From NCBI GenBank assembly GCA_035552095.1, contig DASZMA010000033.1:1-64000 (forward strand): 64,000 nt of DNA, written 5' to 3'. Within the stretch, counting starts at the first letter, position 1. Each line of letters starts with the position of its first letter. Source of the stretch: Bog-473 sp035552095 (GTDB lineage: Bacteria > Actinomycetota > Acidimicrobiia > Acidimicrobiales > RAAP-2). The notes below the pieces were generated by a model that saw nothing but the letters and a program-made list of their open reading frames with translations, ran no database searches and was not told the DNA's origin. Below, piece by piece: positions 47,271 through 55,699 of the stretch. A program made the translations under genes and the position numbers.

Positions 47271-49112
47271 CTATTCGACCGTCACCGTCTTGGCCAGGTT
47301 GCGCGGCCGGTCGACGTCGTTGCCGTGCAAGCGGGCCAGCCGGTAGGCCAGCCGCTGCAGCGGGACCACCCCCACCACCGGCGAGAGCAGGGGGTCGGTG
47401 GGCGGCACCCACAGGACGTGGTCGGCCACCGCCGCCGCCTCCTCATCGCCGTCCTCAGCCAGCAGGACCACGGTGGCGCCGCGGCTGTGCACCTCGGCGA
47501 TGTTGGAGAGGAGCTTCTCGGACAGCTTGTTGCGGGTGGCGATGCCGACCACGACGGTCCCCGGCTCAATCAACGCGATGGGGCCGTGCTTGAGCTCGCC
47601 GGCCGGGTAGCCCTCCGCCCGCAGGTAGGCCAGCTCCTTGAGCTTGAGCGCCCCTTCCAGGGCCATGGGGAAGCCGACGTTGCGGCCCAGGAAGAAGAAG
47701 TCCCGGGCGTCGGTGAGCTTGGCCGCCACCTCGTCGACATCGTCGAAGCGGGCGATGGCCCGCTCAATGAGATCGGGCAACTGCTCCATGGCCAGCAGGA
47801 TCTCGGAGATCTCGGCCAAGTTGAGCGTCCCGTGAATCTGGGCCAACGTCAGCCCGAGAAGCTCCAGGGCCACGATCTGGGCCAGATGGCACTTGGTGGA
47901 GGCCACGCCGATCTCCGGACCGGCCCGGGTGTAGAGCACGCCGTCGGCGGCGCGGGCCATGGAGGAGTCGACCACGTTGGAGACGACCAGGACCTTGGCC
48001 CCGAGGCGGGCCGCCTCGCGCATGGCCTCCGACGTATCGAGCGTTTCGCCCGACTGGGAGACGCCGACGCACAGCGTGCGCTCGTTCAGCACCGGATCGC
48101 GGTAACGGAACTCGCTGGCGATGTCGACCTCGGTCGGCAGCTTGACCCAGTGCTCAATGGCGTACTTGGCCACCAGGGCGGCGTGGTAGCTGCTCCCGCA
48201 GGCCACGATGAAGACCTTGTCGATCCGGCGCAGGTCTTCGGGGCTGAGGCGCATCTCGTCCAGGACCAGTTCCCCGTAGGGGCCGCGGCGGTCGAGCAGC
48301 GTGTTGGCCACCGCCTGCGGCTGCTCGTGCATCTCCTTGGACATGAAGTCCTCGTAGCCGCCCTTCTGGGCCGCTTCCAGATCCCAGGTGATGGTGAGCG
48401 GCGTCGGCTCCACGGGGTCGCCGGCCAGGGTGGTGACGCTGAGGTGGCCCGGGGTGAGGACGGCCAGTTCGTCGTCGCCCAGGGCGAAAAGCTGGCGGGT
48501 GCGGCCGAGCAGGGCCGGGATGTCAGAAGCCAGGAAGGCCACACCGTCGGCCAGGCCGAGGACGAGCGGGGTGGAGCGGCGGGCCGCCACGATGGTGTCA
48601 GGTTCGTCGGCGTGCACCACCGCGATGGAGAAGGCGCCCCGGACGCTCAGCAGGGCGGCCCGGGTGGCCTCGGTCAGCGTGCGGCCGGCGGCCAGGTGCC
48701 GCTCAATGAGGTGGGCCACCACCTCGGTGTCGGTGGCCGAGGTCATGACGTGGCCGTCGGCCACCAGGTCGGCCCGGAGCTCGGCGTGGTTCTCAATGAT
48801 CCCGTTGTGGATGAGGGCCAGGCGGCCGCTGCAGTCGAAGTGGGGGTGGGCGTTCTCCGGCGTCGGGTGGCCGTGGGTGGCCCAACGGGTGTGTCCGATG
48901 GCGGCGGCGTGGCCGGTCGGCGCGTCGGCAGTCAGGCCAGCCAGCTCGGCCACCGAGCGGGTGCCGTCAGCCGCCCGGGCCCGCCAGATGCCCCCGTCGA
49001 CCACCAGGGCCACGCCGGCCGAGTCGTAGCCCCGGTATTCGAGCTGGTGCAGGGCCCCGAGTATCAGGGGGAGGGCGTCAGCCTCGCCGGTGACGCCGAT
49101 AATGCCGCACAT
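47271..49112 (-). CDS. glmS: glutamine--fructose-6-phosphate aminotransferase
   Basis: A 613-residue enzyme making glucosamine-6-phosphate. The N-terminal Cys2 (MCGIIGVTGEAD) is the glutaminase nucleophile; HQLEYRGYDSAGVAL, GHTRWATHGHPTPENAHPH and NGIIENHAELR define the amidotransferase domain. Two SIS domains follow (VACGSSYHAALVAKYAIE, GVSQSGETLDTSEAM; LGRNVGFPMALEGALKLKELAYLRAEGYPAGELKHGPIAL). The start ATG at 49112 is 6 nt after TAACCT, suggesting a leaderless message independent of glmM. Confidence 0.98.
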   Translation of the reverse strand: MCGIIGVTGEADALPLILGALHQLEYRGYDSAGVALVVDGGIWRARAADGTRSVAELAGLTADAPTGHAAAIGHTRWATHGHPTPENAHPHFDCSGRLALIHNGIIENHAELRADLVADGHVMTSATDTEVVAHLIERHLAAGRTLTEATRAALLSVRGAFSIAVVHADEPDTIVAARRSTPLVLGLADGVAFLASDIPALLGRTRQLFALGDDELAVLTPGHLSVTTLAGDPVEPTPLTITWDLEAAQKGGYEDFMSKEMHEQPQAVANTLLDRRGPYGELVLDEMRLSPEDLRRIDKVFIVACGSSYHAALVAKYAIEHWVKLPTEVDIASEFRYRDPVLNERTLCVGVSQSGETLDTSEAMREAARLGAKVLVVSNVVDSSMARAADGVLYTRAGPEIGVASTKCHLAQIVALELLGLTLAQIHGTLNLAEISEILLAMEQLPDLIERAIARFDDVDEVAAKLTDARDFFFLGRNVGFPMALEGALKLKELAYLRAEGYPAGELKHGPIALIEPGTVVVGIATRNKLSEKLLSNIAEVHSRGATVVLLAEDGDEEAAAVADHVLWVPPTDPLLSPVVGVVPLQRLAYRLARLHGNDVDRPRNLAKTVTVE

Positions 49113-49118
49113 TGGCCC

Positions 49119-49124
49119 AGGTTA
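49119..49124 (-). promoter_or_regulatory. candidate leaderless -10 box of glmS
   Basis: Minus-strand TAACCT ends 6 nt before the glmS ATG, in the 47-bp gap after glmM. It fits the TANNNT pattern seen before padR, merR, phd and purN. Confidence 0.45.
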
Positions 49125-49159
49125 CTGGCGGGTTCGGTCCTGCTCGGCCCGGAGTGGCC

Positions 49160-50518
49160 CTAGCCCCCGACCTGCCCCAGAGCGGCCTCGACAATGCCGG
49201 CCAGCTGGGCCGCCACCGCATTGGCCTGGGCCTCGACCCGGGCCTCGACCATGACCCGGACCAGGGGCTCGGTCCCGCTCGGGCGGAGCAGGACCCGCCC
49301 CTCGTGGCCCAGCTCGGCCTCCGCCTTGGCCACGGCATCCCACACCTCGGCGCTCTCGGCCAGCCGCTCGGGTTGGGGGATGGGGACGTTCACCAGCACC
49401 TGGGGCACCCGCTCCACCAGCCCATCGGACAGCTCGGCCAGGGACCGGCCGGAACGCAACATGAGGTCGGCCAGCGTCAGGCCGGTGAGGATGCCGTCGC
49501 CCGAGGTGGAGCGGGAGCGGAAGATGATGTGGCCCGACTGCTCACCGCCGAGGGACAGGCCGTCGGCATCGAGCGCGGCCAGCACGTGGCGGTCGCCCAC
49601 GTCGGTCTCGCGCACCGCGATGCCATGGGCCTCCATGGCCAGCCGGAAGCCCAGGTTGGTCATCACGGTCACCACCACCGTGTTCCCGGCCAGCTGGCCG
49701 CGGGCGGCCAGGTCGAGGGCGAACAGGGCCAGCAGCACGTCGCCGTCGACGATGGCGCCGGTCTGGTCGACCGCGATGACCCGGTCGGCATCGCCGTCGA
49801 GGGCCAACCCCAGGTCGGCCCCCCGTGCCACCACCGTCCGGGCCAGCTCGCCGGGGTCGGTCGAACCGCACTGCTCGTTGATGTTGGTGCCGTCCGGCGC
49901 GTCGTACAGCGAGGTGACCTCGGCCCCCAGCTCGGAGAGGACCCCGGGTGCGAACGTGCTGGCCGCCCCGTTGGCCGAGTCGACCACGATGTGCAGGCCG
50001 CTCAGCGTCCGCCCTTCGGTGGCCGCCACCAGATTGTCCCGGTAGAGGTCAGCGGCGTCCGGATCGGCCAGGATGCGCCCGACCCCGTGGCCGGTGGGCC
50101 GGCGCGGCGGCCGCTCGGGGTCTTCGAGGACCGAGTTGAGCTCGCGCTCCACCTCACCCTCGAGCTGGACCGGCAGCTTGGTCCCCCACTGGCTGAAGAG
50201 CTTGATCCCGTTGTCAGCGAAGGGATTGTGCGATGCCGACACCATGGCGCCGGGCAGCTTGCGCCGCTCGGAGATGGCGGCCACCCCGGGCGTGGGCAGC
50301 ACGCCGAGGTCGATGACGTCCGCCCCTTCGGTGGCCAGGCCGGCGGAGAGCGCAGCTTGGAGCAGGGGGCCCGAGCGGCGGGTGTCCCGCCCGACCACGA
50401 AGGCCTGGGCCGGGATGATGCGGGCGGTGGCGCGGCCGAGGGCCAGGGCCAACTCCGCCGTCAGTTCCTCGTTGGCGACACCCCGCACCCCATCGGTGCC
50501 GAAGCGTGCCGGCCCCAC
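49160..50518 (-). CDS. glmM: phosphoglucosamine mutase
   Basis: A 452-residue alpha-D-phosphohexomutase converting GlcN-6-P to GlcN-1-P. Features: RFGTDGVRGVANEELT, the phosphoserine loop GAMVSASHNPFADNGIKLF, metal-binding DGDADRVIAVD, sugar loop GGEQSGHIIF and phosphate loop RPSGTEPLVRVMVEA. GTG 50518 begins 4 bp after the rpsI stop, so it is co-transcribed with rplM-rpsI; its product pathway partner glmS follows. Confidence 0.98.
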   Translation of the reverse strand: MGPARFGTDGVRGVANEELTAELALALGRATARIIPAQAFVVGRDTRRSGPLLQAALSAGLATEGADVIDLGVLPTPGVAAISERRKLPGAMVSASHNPFADNGIKLFSQWGTKLPVQLEGEVERELNSVLEDPERPPRRPTGHGVGRILADPDAADLYRDNLVAATEGRTLSGLHIVVDSANGAASTFAPGVLSELGAEVTSLYDAPDGTNINEQCGSTDPGELARTVVARGADLGLALDGDADRVIAVDQTGAIVDGDVLLALFALDLAARGQLAGNTVVVTVMTNLGFRLAMEAHGIAVRETDVGDRHVLAALDADGLSLGGEQSGHIIFRSRSTSGDGILTGLTLADLMLRSGRSLAELSDGLVERVPQVLVNVPIPQPERLAESAEVWDAVAKAEAELGHEGRVLLRPSGTEPLVRVMVEARVEAQANAVAAQLAGIVEAALGQVGG

Positions 50519-50522
50519 CGTC

Positions 50523-50915
50523 TTAGCGCTTGGAGTACTGGGGTGCCTTGCGGGCCTTCTTCAGGCCGTACTTCTTGGACTCCTTCTCGCGGGCGTCCCG
50601 GGTGAGCAGGCCCGAGCGCTTCAGGGCGGCCCGGTGTTCGGGGTCCATCTCGCACAGGCTGCGGGCGATGCCGAGGCGCATGGCGCCGGCCTGGCCCGAG
50701 ATGCCGCCGCCGTCAATGGTGGCGTCGATGTCGTAGGACTCGACCGTGTTGGTCACCCGCAGCGGCTCGGTCAGCAGCATGCGGTGGGTGGCCGAGGTGA
50801 AGTACGCCTCAATGGGCTGCTTGTTGACCCTGATGGCGCCTTGGCCGGGGCGGAAGCGCACGCGCGCCACGGCCTGCTTGCGGCGTCCGGTCGTCTGGGT
50901 GAGCGGGGTGGGCAT
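50523..50915 (-). CDS. rpsI: 30S ribosomal protein S9
   Basis: A 130-residue S9: TGRRKQAVARVRFRPGQGAIRVN start and the conserved basic C-terminus KKYGLKKARKAPQYSKR that reaches the P-site tRNA. It follows rplM by 17 bp as in nearly all bacteria. Co-transcribed from the rplM promoter. Confidence 0.98.
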   Translation of the reverse strand: MPTPLTQTTGRRKQAVARVRFRPGQGAIRVNKQPIEAYFTSATHRMLLTEPLRVTNTVESYDIDATIDGGGISGQAGAMRLGIARSLCEMDPEHRAALKRSGLLTRDAREKESKKYGLKKARKAPQYSKR

Positions 50916-50932
50916 GGAGGACCTTTCGTCGT

Positions 50933-51382
50933 TCAGCTGGCCCGGCGGGCCTGGGGCAGTTCCAGCGCCTCGGGCTGCTGGGCTGCGTGGGGGTGATCGG
51001 GGCCGGCGTAGACGTTGAGCTTGCCCAGCATCTGGCGGCCGAGGGTGTTCTTGGGGAGCATGCCGCGCACGGAGCGCCGGATCAGCTCGTCGGGCGACTT
51101 CTCCAGCAGTTCGGCGTAGGTGGTCGAGCGCAGGCCGCCCGGGTAGCCACTGTGGCGGTAGGCCAGCTTGTCGTCGGCCTTGTTCGAGGTGAGGATCACC
51201 TTGGCCGCGTTGACGATGATGACGTGGTCACCGGTGTCGACGTGGGGGGCGAAGTAGGGACGGTGCTTCCCGCGCAGAATGTGGGCCACCTGCGAGGCCA
51301 GGCGACCGAGGACGAGGCCGTCGGCGTCGACCACGTACCAGGCTCGTTGGATCTCGGGGACCTTCGGTGAAAATGTGCGCAA
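50933..51382 (-). CDS. rplM: 50S ribosomal protein L13
   Basis: A 149-residue L13: RTFSPKVPEIQRAWYVVDADGLVLGRLASQVAHILRGK is the standard start, with GDHVIIVNAAKVILTSNK, YRHSGYPGGL and GMLPKNTLGRQMLGKLNVYAGPDHPH. I chose TTG 51382 because it gives the family's 'MRTxSPK' start; an in-frame start 13 codons upstream (51421) is open. A consensus-like promoter lies 90 nt upstream. Confidence 0.95.
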   Translation of the reverse strand: MRTFSPKVPEIQRAWYVVDADGLVLGRLASQVAHILRGKHRPYFAPHVDTGDHVIIVNAAKVILTSNKADDKLAYRHSGYPGGLRSTTYAELLEKSPDELIRRSVRGMLPKNTLGRQMLGKLNVYAGPDHPHAAQQPEALELPQARRAS

Positions 51383-51471
51383 GGGAACGATCTTTCGCTG
51401 CGGTGTGGTGAGAGAGCGCATACCCCGGGGGGCGGGCTCAGACCCTCGGAGGTCCCGTGGGCCGACGTACC

Positions 51472-51500
51472 AGGATAGGGCGGTTGAGCGGGCCGGGCAA
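51472..51500 (-). promoter_or_regulatory. rplM-rpsI promoter
   Basis: Minus strand TTGCCC (51500-51495), 17-bp spacer, TATCCT (51477-51472). The predicted leader of ~85 nt before rplM contains GGACCTCCGAGGGTC, a small GC hairpin that could serve autoregulation by L13 (inference). Confidence 0.65.
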
Positions 51501-51509
51501 GCCGCCCCC

Positions 51510-52319
51510 TCAGGGGTAGGCCACGGCGAGCAGGCAGAGCCCCAGCGCCGGAGCCGGATCGGGGGCCCGGTGGCGGTCGTTCATGCGCAGCCGCGCCAGC
51601 AGGGTGGCCCCGTTCCCGTTGCCCCGGCCGACCTCGACCAGGCTGCCGACCAGGGAGCGCACCATCTGGTGGCAGAAGGAATTGGCCTCAATATCGAAGC
51701 GCAGGAGGCGGCCCTGACCGATATCGGACACCTCGCGGGCCTCATCCAGGCTCCAGCGGGCCCGGGTGACCCGCCGCACAATGGGCTCTTCGGCACTGGT
51801 CCCGGGCTTGCGCCGGCAGAAGGAGCGGAAGTCGTGGGTGCCCAGCAGCACGTCGGAGGCGGCCGTCATGGCCCGCAGGTCCAGCGGGTCGCGGATGTGC
51901 CATGACAGTGGGGCCAGCAGCGGGTCGGGGGTAGGGGCGTTCCAGACCAGGTAGCGGTAGGAGCGGGCCGTGGCCGAGCGGCGGGCGTCGAAGTCATCGG
52001 CCACCGCGGTGGCGCTGAGCACGACGACGGCCGGGGCCACCTGGCGGTTCAGGGCGCGGGCCAGGCCGACGCCGTCGAAGGGGATGGGGGGCAGGTCGAC
52101 GTGCACCACCTGGCCCCGGGCGTGGACGCCGGCGTCGGTGCGCCCGGCGCAGGTCAGCGCGGGCGGCTCGACCAGGCGGGCGGTGCGGCCCAGCGCATGG
52201 CGCAGGGTGCCGGCCACGGTGGGGAGTTCAGGCTGGTCGGCGAACCCCCGGAAGGGAGCGCCGTCGTAGGCGACCAGGAGTCGCCATCGCTGCCACCCAC
52301 CGTCGGTGGGCGAGGCCAC
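51510..52319 (-). CDS. truA: tRNA pseudouridine(38-40) synthase
   Basis: A 269-residue TruA: LLVAYDGAPFRGFADQPELPTVAGTLRHAL, the catalytic aspartate in TCAGRTDAGVHARGQVVH, and AFCxQMVR-like NSFCHQMVRSLVGSLVEVG near the end. It modifies the tRNA anticodon arm. It follows rplQ by 3 bp, the standard alpha-operon tail. GTG start. Confidence 0.96.
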   Translation of the reverse strand: MASPTDGGWQRWRLLVAYDGAPFRGFADQPELPTVAGTLRHALGRTARLVEPPALTCAGRTDAGVHARGQVVHVDLPPIPFDGVGLARALNRQVAPAVVVLSATAVADDFDARRSATARSYRYLVWNAPTPDPLLAPLSWHIRDPLDLRAMTAASDVLLGTHDFRSFCRRKPGTSAEEPIVRRVTRARWSLDEAREVSDIGQGRLLRFDIEANSFCHQMVRSLVGSLVEVGRGNGNGATLLARLRMNDRHRAPDPAPALGLCLLAVAYP

Positions 52320-52322
52320 CGC

Positions 52323-52676
52323 TTAGACGAACTCAATGCGCGCCATGGGCGCGTTGTCCCCCGGGCGCGGGCCCAGCTTCAGGATGCGGGTGTAGCCGCC
52401 CGGACGCTCGGCGTACCGGGGCCCGATCTCCTCGAAGAGCTTGTGGGCCATGTCCTTGTCCCGGATCAGCGCCACCACCCGGCGGTGCTGGTGGATGCCA
52501 CCCTTGCGGGCGGCCGTCACGCACTTCTCGGCCACTGGGCGCAGGGCCTTGGCCCGGGCCTCGGTGGTCACCAACGACTCGGCGGCGATGAGCGAGGCCA
52601 CCAGGTTGCCCAACATGGCCTTCTGGTGCGCTGCGGTGCCGCCCATCCGGCGGCCGCGCTTGGGAGTTCCCAGCAT
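52323..52676 (-). CDS. rplQ: 50S ribosomal protein L17
   Basis: A 117-residue L17: MGGTAAHQKAMLGNLVASLIAAESLVTTEARAKALRPVAEKCVT and GYTRILKLGPRPGDNAPMARIEFV. It is co-transcribed with rpoA (6-bp gap). Confidence 0.98.
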   Translation of the reverse strand: MLGTPKRGRRMGGTAAHQKAMLGNLVASLIAAESLVTTEARAKALRPVAEKCVTAARKGGIHQHRRVVALIRDKDMAHKLFEEIGPRYAERPGGYTRILKLGPRPGDNAPMARIEFV

Positions 52677-52682
52677 GGCCGA

Positions 52683-53621
52683 TCAGTCCCGGGTGCGGAG
52701 CGAGAGCCCGCGCTCGTCCAGACGCTGGACGACCTCGTCGGCCGACTTCTGACCGAAGTTGGTGATGGCCAGCAGGTCGTCCATGGTCCGCTCGACCAGT
52801 TCGCCGATGGTGTTGATCTGGGCCCGCTTCAGGCAGTTGCGCGGGCGCTCGGAGAGGTCGAGCTCCTCAATGCGCAGGTCCAGGTCGGGCGAGCCGCTGG
52901 TGGTGGTGCCGGTATCGCCCAGCTCCAACCCCTGCGGGGCGTCTTCGAGGTCGGCCACCAGGCCGACCAGGTTGCGCAGGGTGTCACCGGCTGAGGCCAG
53001 CGCTTCCCGGGGGCTGATGGTGCCGTCGGTCTCAATGTCGAGCACCAGGCGGTCGTAGTTGGTGGACTGCTCCACCCGGACCGGCTCAATGTCGAAGGTC
53101 ACCCGGTGCACCGGCGAGAAGATGGAGTCGATCGGGATGACCCCGATGGTGGTCGACCGCTTGTTCTTGTCGGCTGAGACGTAGCCCCGGCCCCGCTCCA
53201 CCGTCACGTCGACGGCCAGGCGGCCCTTGGCGTTGATGGAGGCGATGTGCAGGTCGGGGTTGAGGATCTCCACGTCGGAGGTGGCCTGGAGGTCCTTGGC
53301 CGTGGCGTCGGCCGGGCCCCGGACGTCCAGGCGCAGGGTGACCGGCTCGTCGGTGGCGATGCGCACCAGCAGGTCCTTGAGGTTCAAAATGATGTCGGTG
53401 ACATCCTCTTTCACGCCGGGCAGCGTGGTGAACTCGTGCAGCGCCTCGTCGAAGCGCAGCTGGGTCACCGCCCCGCCGGGAATGGAGGAGAGCAGGGTGC
53501 GACGCAGCGAGTTGCCCAGCGTCGTGCCGAAGCCCGGGTCGAGCGGTCCGATGGCGAAGCGCTGCCGGTTGTCCTGCTCTTCGTCGACTGCTTCGACTGT
53601 CGGTCGTTGAATGATCAGCAT
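52683..53621 (-). CDS. rpoA: DNA-directed RNA polymerase alpha subunit
   Basis: A 312-residue alpha subunit: N-terminal assembly domain (RFAIGPLDPGFGTTLGNSLRRTLLSSIPGGAVTQLRFDEALHEF, VTVERGRGYV, RVEQSTNYDRLVLDIETDG) and C-terminal domain (RIEELDLSERPRNCLKRAQINTIGELVERTMDDLLAITNFGQKSADEVVQRL) that binds UP elements and activators. ATG 53621 follows AGGAG. Complete. Confidence 0.98.
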   Translation of the reverse strand: MLIIQRPTVEAVDEEQDNRQRFAIGPLDPGFGTTLGNSLRRTLLSSIPGGAVTQLRFDEALHEFTTLPGVKEDVTDIILNLKDLLVRIATDEPVTLRLDVRGPADATAKDLQATSDVEILNPDLHIASINAKGRLAVDVTVERGRGYVSADKNKRSTTIGVIPIDSIFSPVHRVTFDIEPVRVEQSTNYDRLVLDIETDGTISPREALASAGDTLRNLVGLVADLEDAPQGLELGDTGTTTSGSPDLDLRIEELDLSERPRNCLKRAQINTIGELVERTMDDLLAITNFGQKSADEVVQRLDERGLSLRTRD

Positions 53622-53685
53622 CGTGTAACTCCTGTTGGGGCGGGGGTGGTCGGTCGGGGGAGGTGGCGGCGGGGCGCCGAGCGTC

Positions 53686-54333
53686 CTACTTCGAGTACAG
53701 CTCGACGATGAGCTGTTCCTGAACGGGCTCGTCAATGTGCTCGCGCAGCGGCGGGTTCAGGACGGCCACGCTGAAGCCACCGTCACCGGTCTCCAGCCAG
53801 GCCGGCGTCTGGCGCTCCAGGGTGTCCATGTTGCGGCGCACCGAGAAGTTCTCCCGGGTGGCCGGCTTGAGGACGACGCTGTCGCCCTTGCGGACCCGGT
53901 AACTCGGGATGTCGACCCGCTTGCCGTTGACCAGGATGTGGCCGTGGCGGACGAACTGGCGGGCCTGGCGGCGGCTGGCGCCCCACCCGGCCCGGAAGAC
54001 CACGTTGTCCAGGCGGAGCTCCAGGTTGCGCAGCAGGTTCTCACCGGTGATGCCGGGCTGGGCGCTCGACTCCTCGTAGAGGTTGCGGAACTGCTTCTCC
54101 AGCAAGCCGTAGATACGGCGGGCCTTCTGCTTCTCGCGCAGCTGGGTCAGGTACTCCGAACCCTGGCGCATGCGGTCGCGCCCGTGCTCACCGGGCGGGT
54201 AGGCCCGGCTGTGCCGGTCCGTCACCGCTTCGGAGACGGGGCACTTGAGCGAGTAGCAGCGCTCGCCCTTCAAGAACAGCTTCGTCCGTTCACGCCGGCA
54301 GAGACGGCATACGGGTCCGGTGTATCTGGCCAT
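53686..54333 (-). CDS. rpsD: 30S ribosomal protein S4 (zinc-binding form)
   Basis: A 215-residue S4. The N-terminus carries four cysteines (CRLCRRERTKLFLKGERC and SLKC), the C-plus zinc-finger form; the S4 RNA-binding domain is RLDNVVFRAGWGASRRQARQFVRHGHILVNGKRVDIPSYRV. It organises 16S 5'-domain folding. It lies between rpsK and rpoA. Confidence 0.98.
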   Translation of the reverse strand: MARYTGPVCRLCRRERTKLFLKGERCYSLKCPVSEAVTDRHSRAYPPGEHGRDRMRQGSEYLTQLREKQKARRIYGLLEKQFRNLYEESSAQPGITGENLLRNLELRLDNVVFRAGWGASRRQARQFVRHGHILVNGKRVDIPSYRVRKGDSVVLKPATRENFSVRRNMDTLERQTPAWLETGDGGFSVAVLNPPLREHIDEPVQEQLIVELYSK

Positions 54334-54345
54334 GAAATCTTCCTC

Positions 54346-54744
54346 TTAGACCCGACGCCGCTTCTTGGGGCGGCAGCCGTTGTGGGGGATGGGGGTGACG
54401 TCTTTGATACCGACCACTTCGATGCCCACCGCGGCGAGCGAGCGAATGGCGGTCTCACGGCCCGAGCCGGGGCCACGGACCAGGACATCGACCTTGCGGA
54501 CACCGTGCTCCATGGCCCGCTTGGCGCACGCTTCGGCGGCCAGCTGGGCCGCGAAGGGCGTGGACTTGCGGGAGCCCTTGAAGCCGACATTGCCGGCCGA
54601 GGCCCAGGCCAGCACGTTGCCCTCGGGGTCGGCAATGGAGACGATGGTGTTGTTGAACGAGCTCTTTATGTGGGCCACGCCGTAGGAGATGTTCTTGCGC
54701 TCCTTGCGGCGGGGACGCCGGGCCTGCTTGGTCGGCTTTGCCAT
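54346..54744 (-). CDS. rpsK: 30S ribosomal protein S11
   Basis: A 132-residue S11: YGVAHIKSSFNNTIVSIADPEGNVLAWASAGNVGFKGSRKSTPFAAQLAAE and GRETAIRSLAAVGIEVVGIKDVTPIPHNGCRPKKRRRV. It abuts rpsM directly. Confidence 0.98.
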   Translation of the reverse strand: MAKPTKQARRPRRKERKNISYGVAHIKSSFNNTIVSIADPEGNVLAWASAGNVGFKGSRKSTPFAAQLAAEACAKRAMEHGVRKVDVLVRGPGSGRETAIRSLAAVGIEVVGIKDVTPIPHNGCRPKKRRRV

Positions 54745-55122
54745 CTACTTCTTCACCTTTTTCTTCCCGGCCACGGTCTTCTTCGGTCCCTTGCGGGTCC
54801 GGGCGTTGGTGTGCGTGCGCTGGCCGTGGACCGGCAGCCCCTTGCGGTGACGCACACCCTGGTAGCAGTTGATCTCCATCTTGCGCTTTATGTCCTGGGA
54901 CACGTCCCGGCGCAGGTCACCCTCGACCCGGAAGTTGGCGTCGATGTAGGTGCGCAGGCGGGCCACCTCTTCATCGGTCAGGTCGCGCACCCGGGTGGAG
55001 GGGTTGACCTCCACGGCCTCACAGATCTGGTTCGACAAGGTGTTGCCGATCCCGAAGATGTAGGTCAGGGAAATCTCGAGTCGCTTCTCGCGGGGAATGT
55101 CCACTCCCGAAATACGGGCCAT
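54745..55122 (-). CDS. rpsM: 30S ribosomal protein S13
   Basis: A 125-residue S13: MARISGVDIPREKRLEISLTYIFGIGNTLSNQICE and CYQGVRHRKGLPVHGQRTHTNARTRKGPKKTVAGKKKVKK with the basic tail that touches the P-site tRNA. Confidence 0.98.
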   Translation of the reverse strand: MARISGVDIPREKRLEISLTYIFGIGNTLSNQICEAVEVNPSTRVRDLTDEEVARLRTYIDANFRVEGDLRRDVSQDIKRKMEINCYQGVRHRKGLPVHGQRTHTNARTRKGPKKTVAGKKKVKK

Positions 55123-55136
55123 CTGCCGATCCTCTC

Positions 55137-55250
55137 CTAACCCTGACGCTGCTTGTGGCGCGGGTTCTCACAGATCACCCGGACCACACCGTGGCGCCGG
55201 ATGACCTTGCACTTCTCACAGATCGGCTTCACGCTGGGCCGAACCTTCAC
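55137..55250 (-). CDS. rpmJ: 50S ribosomal protein L36
   Basis: A 37-residue L36: VKVRPSVKPICEKCKVI and RRHGVVRVICENPRHKQRQG. The Cys-x2-Cys...Cys...His zinc motif is intact. GTG 55250 follows AAGGA. It lies between infA and rpsM as usual. Confidence 0.95.
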   Translation of the reverse strand: MKVRPSVKPICEKCKVIRRHGVVRVICENPRHKQRQG

Positions 55251-55284
55251 GTTGCGTCCTTATCTCTCGCTGCTGAACCGGTGG

Positions 55285-55509
55285 CTACTTGTACCGGTAG
55301 GTGATACGACCCCGGTTGAGGTCGTAAGGAGTGATCTCCACCTGCACCTTGTCCCCCGGAAGAATGCGGATGCGGTGCATCCTCATTTTGCCCGAGCTGT
55401 GCGCCAACACTTTGTGTCCGTTCTCTAATTCGACGCGGAACATCGCATTGGGCAGTGGCTCGACCACCGTGCCTTCGAGCACGATGGCGTCTTCCTTGGG
55501 CTTGGGCAG
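55285..55509 (-). CDS. infA: translation initiation factor IF-1
   Basis: A 74-residue OB-fold protein if translation starts at CTG 55509: PKPKEDAIVLEGTVVEPL and PNAMFRVELENGHKVLAHSSGKMRMHRIRILPGDKVQVEITPYDLNRGRITYRYK. The CTG is preceded by AGAGGAG at 6-7 nt and restores the family's normal 'MPKKEGVIEIEGTVVE' start; the only conventional start, GTG 55482, would remove the first 9 residues. No ATG exists upstream in frame. IF-1 binds the 30S A site and assists IF2 and IF3. Confidence 0.93.
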   Translation of the reverse strand: MPKPKEDAIVLEGTVVEPLPNAMFRVELENGHKVLAHSSGKMRMHRIRILPGDKVQVEITPYDLNRGRITYRYK

Positions 55510-55615
55510 GTGACTCTCCTCTATCGTTCGTTCTGGTGTTCCGGGCGCACCGGCGGCGCGGGGCCGAGGGGGCGCTATCGGGTGTGGCCATGAGGCAGGA
55601 GGCCCGTAAGCGGAC

Positions 55616-55642
55616 CTGGCCCAGGGCCAGCGAAAGATTCTA
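55616..55642 (-). promoter_or_regulatory. promoter and leader hairpin of infA-rpmJ-rpsM operon
   Basis: Minus-strand TAGAAT (55642-55637) is a strong -10; the -35 is weak (CTGGAA at 17 bp). Just downstream CTGGCC/GGCCAG (55616-55630) forms a tight hairpin at the very start of the ~125-nt leader. The rest of the 190-bp gap shows nothing else clear. Confidence 0.5.
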
Positions 55643-55699
55643 CCCTAATTAGCCGTCATTTCCAGCCGGCGGTGTGGTAGGCCCCTTCTCCGGCCCCTC

